From the NCBI GenBank assembly GCA_002436115.1, contig DIXV01000136.1:1-10618 (forward strand): a DNA stretch of 10,618 nucleotides. The letters run 5' to 3'. This DNA comes from Streptococcus sp. UBA6071. Its GTDB lineage: Bacteria > Bacillota > Bacilli > Lactobacillales > Streptococcaceae. A program made the position numbers and the translations under genes. The notes beneath the pieces are model-generated. The model was not told the origin of the DNA. It did no database searches and was given only the letters and a program-made list of their open reading frames with translations. Shown here piece after piece: positions 6,152 through 10,618 of this stretch; positions within the stretch are counted from its first letter, which is position 1, and each line of letters opens with the position of its first letter.

Positions 6152-6946
6152 ATGGCAGTAATTTCAATGAAACAACTACTCGAAGCGGGTGTTCACTTTG
6201 GACACCAAACGCGTCGCTGGAATCCAAAGATGGCCAAATACATCTTTACAGAGCGTAATGGCATCCACGTGATCGATTTACAACAAACGGTAAAATTAGC
6301 TGATCAAGCTTACGACTTTGTTCGTGATGCAGCAGCTAACGAAGCTATTATCCTCTTTGTAGGAACGAAGAAGCAAGCTTCTGAAGCCATCAAGGAAGAA
6401 GCAGAACGTGCGGGGCAGTACTACATCAACCACCGTTGGTTGGGAGGAACCCTAACAAACTGGAACACGATTCAAAAACGTATCCGTCGCTTCAAAGAAA
6501 TCAAAGCGATGAAAGAAGATGGCACATTTGACGTTCTTCCTAAGAAAGAAGTGGCCCTTCTTAACAAGCAAATGGCCCGTCTTGAAAAATTCTTGGGTGG
6601 TATTGAAGATATGCCACGTATCCCAGATGTTATGTATGTGGTTGACCCACACAAGGAACAAATTGCTGTTAAAGAAGCTAAGAAACTTGGTATCCCTGTA
6701 GTAGCTATGGTGGATACAAATACTGATCCTGATGATATTGATGTTATCATCCCAGCTAATGACGATGCTATTCGTGCAGTAAAACTTATCACTGCGAAGT
6801 TGGCTGATGCGGTTATCGAAGGCCGTCAAGGTGAGGATAATGTTGCTGCAGTTGAAGCAGAATTGGCAAAAACAGCAGATGACAAAGAAGTTGAATCTAT
6901 CGAAGAAATCGTTGAAGTTGTAGAAGGTTCAAACGAAGACGCATAA
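6152..6946 (+). CDS. rpsB: 30S ribosomal protein S2
   Basis: A 264-residue S2, which sits on the back of the small subunit between head and body and is needed for S1 attachment or mRNA binding. Seen: the N-terminal signature [19 protein letters not shown] (9-27), the [11 protein letters not shown] block (94-104) and the Rossmann-like C-terminal part PDVMYVVDP (158-166) to [20 protein letters not shown] (181-200). The tail after about residue 227 is acidic (many Glu/Asp), a variable extension that adds length over the shorter S2 proteins. Start ATG has AAGGAG upstream. It is the first gene of the conserved rpsB-tsf pair, separated from tsf by a terminator-like hairpin. Codon choice looks like that of a highly expressed gene. 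Confidence 0.98.
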   Translation: MAVISMKQLLEAGVHFGHQTRRWNPKMAKYIFTERNGIHVIDLQQTVKLADQAYDFVRDAAANEAIILFVGTKKQASEAIKEEAERAGQYYINHRWLGGTLTNWNTIQKRIRRFKEIKAMKEDGTFDVLPKKEVALLNKQMARLEKFLGGIEDMPRIPDVMYVVDPHKEQIAVKEAKKLGIPVVAMVDTNTDPDDIDVIIPANDDAIRAVKLITAKLADAVIEGRQGEDNVAAVEAELAKTADDKEVESIEEIVEVVEGSNEDA

Positions 6947-6952
6947 AAACTA

Positions 6953-6988
6953 ACGGGGCAGAACAGCAAACCGCTCTGTCTCGTTTTT
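6953..6988 (+). terminator. Intercistronic terminator/attenuator between rpsB and tsf
   Basis: Seen: ACGGGGCAGA (6953-6962) pairs with TCTGTCTCGT (6975-6984) over 10 positions including two G-U pairs, followed by TTTTT (6984-6988). It begins six bases after the rpsB stop and lies 32 bp before tsf. No tsf promoter is evident in the remaining gap, so termination is presumably partial and sets the S2 to EF-Ts ratio. Confidence 0.75.
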
Positions 6989-7020
6989 AGCAATAATAAG
7001 CACAATTGGAGGAAATAAAG

Positions 7021-8058
7021 ATGGCAGTTACTGCAGCTCAAGTAAAAGAATTACGTGAAAAAACTGGTGCAGGCGTTATGGATGCTAAGAAAGCCTTGGT
7101 TGAGACCGATGGCAATATTGAGCAAGCGATTGAATTGTTACGTGAAAAAGGAATGGCAAAAGCTGCTAAAAAAGCAGATCGTGTTGCCGCAGAAGGTTTG
7201 ACAGGCGTTTATGTTGATGGCAATGTTGCTACAGTTGTGGAAATCAACTCAGAAACAGACTTTGTTGCCAAAAACGCTCAATTTGTAGAATTGGTTAAAG
7301 AAACTGCAGAAATCATTGCAAAGAACAAGCCTGCTAACAATGAAGAAGCCTTAGCCTTGAAGACTGCGACTGGAGAAACATTAGAAGCAGCTCTTGTCTC
7401 AGCAACAGCGACCATTGGTGAAAAAATCTCCTTCCGTCGTTTTGTATTGGCTGAAAAAACAGATGATCAAGTCTTTGGTGCTTACCAACATAATGGAGGC
7501 CGCATTGGTGTGGTGACTGTTCTTGAAGGTGGCGATGAAGCCCTTGCGAAATCACTAGCGATGCACGTTGCTGCAATGAAACCAACAGTGCTATCTTACA
7601 CAGAACTAGATGCACAGTTCGTTCAAGATGAGTTGGCACAGATGAACCATAAAATTGAGCTAGACAATGAAAGCCGTGCAATGGTTGACAAGCCAGCCCT
7701 ACCATTCTTGAAATATGGTTCAAAAGCACAATTGACTGATGAAATAATCGCTCAAGCAGAAAAAGACATCAAGGCTGACTTAGCTGCTGAAGGCAAGCCA
7801 GAGAAAATCTGGGATAAGATTATTCCAGGGAAGATGGATCGCTTTATGCTTGACAACACACAGGTTGATCAACAATATACGCTCTTGGCACAAGTTTACA
7901 TTATGGATGATAGCAAAACAGTAGCAAGCTATCTTGAAGGTCAAGCAGCTAAAGTCGTTGACTTCAAACGATTTGAAGTGGGCGATGGCATTGAAAAAGG
8001 CTCAAATGATTTTGAAGCAGAAGTTGCTGCAACAATGGCAGCTGCTCTCGAAAAATAA
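7021..8058 (+). CDS. tsf: Elongation factor Ts
   Basis: A 345-residue EF-Ts, the guanine nucleotide exchange factor that regenerates EF-Tu-GTP. Seen: UBA-like N-terminal domain with [20 protein letters not shown] (8-27), then the EF-Tu-contacting TDFVAKN motif (79-85), core subdomains, and the C-terminal region ending MAAALEK. An in-frame TTG lies 15 bases upstream at 7006, but it would put GGAGG inside the coding region; that GGAGG (7008-7012) is the ribosome site for ATG 7021, so the ATG is the true start. The length is in the long EF-Ts class usual for streptococci. It is transcribed with rpsB through a partial terminator and ends in its own strong terminator. Confidence 0.98.
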   Translation: MAVTAAQVKELREKTGAGVMDAKKALVETDGNIEQAIELLREKGMAKAAKKADRVAAEGLTGVYVDGNVATVVEINSETDFVAKNAQFVELVKETAEIIAKNKPANNEEALALKTATGETLEAALVSATATIGEKISFRRFVLAEKTDDQVFGAYQHNGGRIGVVTVLEGGDEALAKSLAMHVAAMKPTVLSYTELDAQFVQDELAQMNHKIELDNESRAMVDKPALPFLKYGSKAQLTDEIIAQAEKDIKADLAAEGKPEKIWDKIIPGKMDRFMLDNTQVDQQYTLLAQVYIMDDSKTVASYLEGQAAKVVDFKRFEVGDGIEKGSNDFEAEVAATMAAALEK

Positions 8059-8073
8059 GCAAATAGCCAAATC

Positions 8074-8101
8074 AGAGGTTGGGGGTTCCCAGCCTCTTTT
8101 T
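8074..8101 (+). terminator. Intrinsic terminator after tsf
   Basis: Seen: AGAGGTTGGG (8074-8083) pairs with CCCAGCCTCT (8088-8097), 10 pairs including one T-G, with a 4-nt loop, followed by a T tract to 8101. It lies 15 nt after the tsf stop. Confidence 0.92.
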
Positions 8102-8176
8102 AGTTGCCAGAAAATACCCCGTCAATAGTGCCTGATTGTATGTGATTGCCCGATTTTTCAGTGGATAGAAGAGAAA

Positions 8177-8289
8177 AGGAAGTCAAGTTGATGCTTGGTT
8201 TGAACCTCTTTCCTTAAAGGTCTAGCTGAATGAGGAAAGGGGCTTCATGTATACGAAAAAGCTAAACCCTTGAGCTGCTTGACTTTTCC
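8177..8289. repeat. Nested inverted repeat between tsf and ctsR
   Basis: Seen: outer arms AAGTCAAG (8180-8187) and CTTGACTT (8278-8285); a middle pair GGTTT (8197-8201) and AAACC (8264-8268); inner arms 8201-8214 and 8233-8247, with CCTCTTTCCT against AGGAAAGGGG and TGAA against TTCA across one bulged C. The middle and inner pairs share base 8201. The gene-free stretch around it (8102-8331) has no credible ORF. As RNA it would fold into one long, interrupted hairpin. I see no clear promoter for it. It may be a small RNA, a degenerate mobile palindrome or an upstream regulatory structure. Confidence 0.55.
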
Positions 8290-8331
8290 GCTGTCCCTAT
8301 CTTTTTAGTTTTAAAATAGGGGATTTTTCGG

Positions 8332-8337
8332 TATAAT
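8332..8337 (+). promoter_or_regulatory. -10 box of the ctsR-clpC promoter
   Basis: Seen: a perfect TATAAT. The best -35 at 17 nt is TTTTAA (8309-8314), a weak match. The predicted start near 8344 leaves a leader of only about 23 nt. Confidence 0.7.
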
Positions 8338-8354
8338 AGTCAAAGATAGTCAGG
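8338..8354 (+). promoter_or_regulatory. CtsR operator (heptad direct repeat)
   Basis: Seen: AGTCAAA-GAT-AGTCAGG. The known CtsR box is a direct repeat of RGTCAAA heptads separated by three bases (NAN). The first heptad matches fully and the second at five of seven positions; its last two bases merge into the ribosome site GGAAGGAG (8353-8360). It abuts the -10 and covers the predicted transcript start, so bound CtsR should block transcription of its own gene and clpC. Confidence 0.88.
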
Positions 8355-8366
8355 AAGGAGACCGCT

Positions 8367-8822
8367 ATGGGAGCCAAAAACACATCAGATAATATTGAAG
8401 CGTATATCAAGCAACTCCTTGCTCAGGCAGGGTTTGTTGAGCTCAAACGCAGCGAGGTTGCTGCGTCGTTTCAAGTAGTACCTAGCCAGATCAACTATGT
8501 TATCAAGACCCGTTTTACAGAGAGTCGTGGTTACATTGTTGAGAGTAAGCGAGGCGGTGGAGGCTATATTCGGATTGATAAGGTTGATTTTTCTGACCAA
8601 CATCATATGTTGGAAGGTCTCCGTCTCAGTTTGGGAGAGCATTTAAGTCAGCAAGTCTTTGCGGATATTGTGCAGCTTTTGTTTGAACAACGGCTGATGA
8701 CCGAAAGAGAAGGCAATTTGCTCCTAGCAGCGAGTCTTGACGAGGTTTTGGGAGAAAATGCCCCCGCCATCCGAGCACGCATGCTTAGAAAAACCATGCA
8801 TATATTAGACAGAAAAGGATAG
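8367..8822 (+). CDS. ctsR: Transcriptional repressor CtsR (class III heat-shock regulator)
   Basis: A 151-residue repressor of clp and other stress genes. Seen: N-terminal winged helix-turn-helix (about 28-68) with SEVAASFQVVPSQINYVIKT as recognition region and the glycine-rich wing KRGGGGYI (61-68), the heat-sensing loop known from Bacillus CtsR, then a helical C-terminal dimerisation domain. ATG is preceded by AAGGAG at a 6-nt spacing. A CtsR box in its own promoter indicates autoregulation. It is followed directly by clpC, 3 bp after its stop. The mcsA and mcsB genes that lie between ctsR and clpC in Bacillus are absent, as is usual in streptococci, so arginine-phosphorylation control encoded here is not expected. 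Confidence 0.97.
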   Translation: MGAKNTSDNIEAYIKQLLAQAGFVELKRSEVAASFQVVPSQINYVIKTRFTESRGYIVESKRGGGGYIRIDKVDFSDQHHMLEGLRLSLGEHLSQQVFADIVQLLFEQRLMTEREGNLLLAASLDEVLGENAPAIRARMLRKTMHILDRKG

Positions 8823-8825
8823 ATA

Positions 8826-10618
8826 ATGAGAATATCATATGGAATGCGCAAGACTTGGGAAGACGCCCAATTGCTTGCCCAGCGTTTTGGTGCAGAAAGT
8901 GTTGAAACTTGGCACGTCTTGCTGTCCTTTGCGACAAATGGCGATACTGTAGCAGGAGCTGCCTTGCAAGATTTTGATTTTGAGATAGATGACTATGAAC
9001 AAGCGGTTTATAAGGTCACCGAACAGACATTTCTAAAGCAGACGGGTTTTCTTGTTTTGCCTTACTCTAAGCGTTTGAGCAGTTTAACAGATTTTGCAAA
9101 AGACATCGCAAAGGTTGTTAAAGCAAGAGCCTTGGGGACAGAGCATCTTTTGTTGGCAATCTTGTTAGATGGTAGTTCCTTAGCCTGTCGAATACTGGAA
9201 GAGGTCGGCTTCTCTTTAGAACAGGAAGCAGATGTTCGGATGGTAGACCTGCGTAAAGCTCTGGAGACTAAGGCAGGATTTAGCAAGGTGGAGCTAAAAG
9301 CGATAAAAGCTCTATTGCGGGGTCAATCTGGTAACGCTGGCAAAGCTGCCATGGCAAACATGATGGGAATGCCGGGTGCCTTAAGTGGTGGTTTGGAAGA
9401 CTACACGACAGATTTAACAGAGTTGGCTAGACACGGTCAGGTTGAACCGGTTATCGGAAGAGAAGATGAGATCTCTCGCATGATTCAGATTTTGAGCCGA
9501 AAGACTAAGAACAATCCTGTTTTGGTAGGAGATGCTGGTGTAGGTAAGACAGCTCTGGCTCTTGGTTTGGCACAACGAATCGCAAAAGGACAAGTACCAG
9601 TTGCCTTAGCTAAAATGCGCGTGCTAGAACTAGATCTCATGAATGTCGTTGCAGGAACTCGTTTTCGCGGTGATTTTGAAGAGCGGATGAACAATATCAT
9701 TGAGGATATTGAAAATGATGGACAGGTCATTCTCTTTGTCGATGAGCTTCATACCATCATGGGGAGCGGTAGTGGGATTGATAGCACGATGGATGCTGCT
9801 AATATCTTGAAGCCAGCCTTATCTCGTGGAACGCTTCATATGTTAGGTGCGACAACGCAAGAAGAGTACCAAAAGCATATTGAAAAGGATGCGGCACTTT
9901 CTCGGCGTTTTGCTAAAATTGTCATAGAGGCTCCAACTGAGGCCGATGCCATCCAAATCCTGTTGGGTTTACAGCCAGTTTATGAAGCACACCACAAGGT
10001 GTCTATTTCTCACCAAGCTATTGAGACGGCTGTCAAATATGCTAAACGTTATTTGACCAGTAAAAACCTACCAGACTCAGCCATTGATTTACTGGATGAA
10101 GCAGCAGCAACTGCACAAAATAAGGCAGGGCATATCGGGTTGCAAGATGAACTGAGCCCTGTCGACAATGCCTTACTGGCAGGGGACTTACAAGTGGTGT
10201 CTCGTCTGCTTGCTAAAGAGGAGGCCCCTAGTTCGATTAAGGTAACATCAGATGATGTCTTAGAGACCTTGAGTCGTCTATCTGGGATTCCTGTCAGCAA
10301 ATTAAGCCGAACAGAGGCCAAGAAATACTTGAACTTGGAAGAGGAGCTTCACAAACGGGTGATTGGTCAGGATGCAGCGATTTCTGCGATTAGCCGTGCC
10401 ATTCGTCGCAATCAGTCAGGAATAAGGCACCACAAGCGTCCCATCGGTTCCTTTATGTTCTTAGGCCCTACAGGTGTAGGAAAAACAGAGCTTGCTAAGG
10501 CATTGGCAGAAACACTTTTTGACGATGAGGCAGCCTTGATTCGCTTTGATATGAGTGAGTATATGGAAAAATTTGCTTCCAGTCGGCTTAATGGAGCACC
10601 TCCAGGCTATGTCGGTTA
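8826..10618 (+). CDS. clpC: ATP-dependent Clp protease ATP-binding subunit ClpC (3' end outside window)
   Basis: An HSP100 AAA+ unfoldase; the first 597 residues are present and the reading frame is open to the window edge, with roughly a quarter missing judged by the family. Seen: Clp_N repeats (about 1-145), a linker with MANMMGMPG, first AAA domain with Walker A GDAGVGKT (235-242) and Walker B ILFVDEL (Asp306, Glu307), a middle region after LLDEAAAT, then the second AAA domain with GPTGVGKT (547-554) and the conserved [12 protein letters not shown] region. It unfolds substrates for ClpP or acts alone as a chaperone. The ribosome site AAGGA lies in the ctsR end and the genes are 3 bp apart, so they are co-transcribed and CtsR-controlled. 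The middle domain appears shorter than in Bacillus ClpC. Confidence 0.97.
   Translation, partial: MRISYGMRKTWEDAQLLAQRFGAESVETWHVLLSFATNGDTVAGAALQDFDFEIDDYEQAVYKVTEQTFLKQTGFLVLPYSKRLSSLTDFAKDIAKVVKARALGTEHLLLAILLDGSSLACRILEEVGFSLEQEADVRMVDLRKALETKAGFSKVELKAIKALLRGQSGNAGKAAMANMMGMPGALSGGLEDYTTDLTELARHGQVEPVIGREDEISRMIQILSRKTKNNPVLVGDAGVGKTALALGLAQRIAKGQVPVALAKMRVLELDLMNVVAGTRFRGDFEERMNNIIEDIENDGQVILFVDELHTIMGSGSGIDSTMDAANILKPALSRGTLHMLGATTQEEYQKHIEKDAALSRRFAKIVIEAPTEADAIQILLGLQPVYEAHHKVSISHQAIETAVKYAKRYLTSKNLPDSAIDLLDEAAATAQNKAGHIGLQDELSPVDNALLAGDLQVVSRLLAKEEAPSSIKVTSDDVLETLSRLSGIPVSKLSRTEAKKYLNLEEELHKRVIGQDAAISAISRAIRRNQSGIRHHKRPIGSFMFLGPTGVGKTELAKALAETLFDDEAALIRFDMSEYMEKFASSRLNGAPPGYVG

Noticed and set aside
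7006..7020. Upstream TTG start for tsf.
   Set aside because: It would place the GGAGG ribosome site inside the coding sequence; ATG at 7021 gives the conserved EF-Ts N-terminus.

Overview
The window looks like the chromosome of a low-GC Gram-positive coccus, most probably a Streptococcus. The grounds are a streptococcal-type class A penicillin-binding protein 2a followed by rpmG-secE-nusG, a thioredoxin-reductase-like ferredoxin-NADP reductase paired with a PgpA/YutG-family gene, and a ctsR-clpC pair with no mcsA or mcsB between them. The species cannot be fixed from sequence alone. Almost all of the window is core housekeeping DNA. I see no intact transposase, phage gene, CRISPR array or defence system.

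Layout: (1) 32-1626, minus strand: a two-gene unit, ferredoxin-NADP reductase then PgpA/YutG-family protein, 18 bp apart, ending in a clear intrinsic terminator. (2) 1640-1832: divergent promoter region between that unit and pbp2a. (3) 1833-4202: pbp2a, a bifunctional peptidoglycan synthase. (4) 4204-5468: rpmG and secE behind a near-consensus extended -10 promoter, then nusG behind its own likely promoter and a long foldable leader, closed by a terminator. (5) 5576-5836, minus strand: tRNA-Cys(GCA) with a good promoter, a leader of about 109 nt and a strong terminator. (6) 5840-8101: rpsB-tsf, with a promoter, a leader of about 115 nt, an intrinsic-type terminator between the two genes and another after tsf. 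(7) 8102-8331: a gene-free stretch holding a large nested inverted repeat. (8) 8332-10618: the ctsR-clpC heat-shock unit, with a CtsR operator lying directly after the -10 box. clpC runs off the right edge.

Functionally the window combines cell-wall synthesis (PBP2a), translation (L33, S2, EF-Ts, tRNA-Cys), transcription elongation and protein export (NusG, SecE), redox and lipid metabolism (FNR, PgpA family), and protein quality control with its autoregulator (CtsR, ClpC).

The signals least explained by known genes are in the non-coding parts: the nusG leader, the nested palindrome before ctsR, the tRNA-Cys leader and its imperfect stems, and a composite repeat on both sides of nusG. None of these proves a new system. 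They are candidates for RNA-level regulation.
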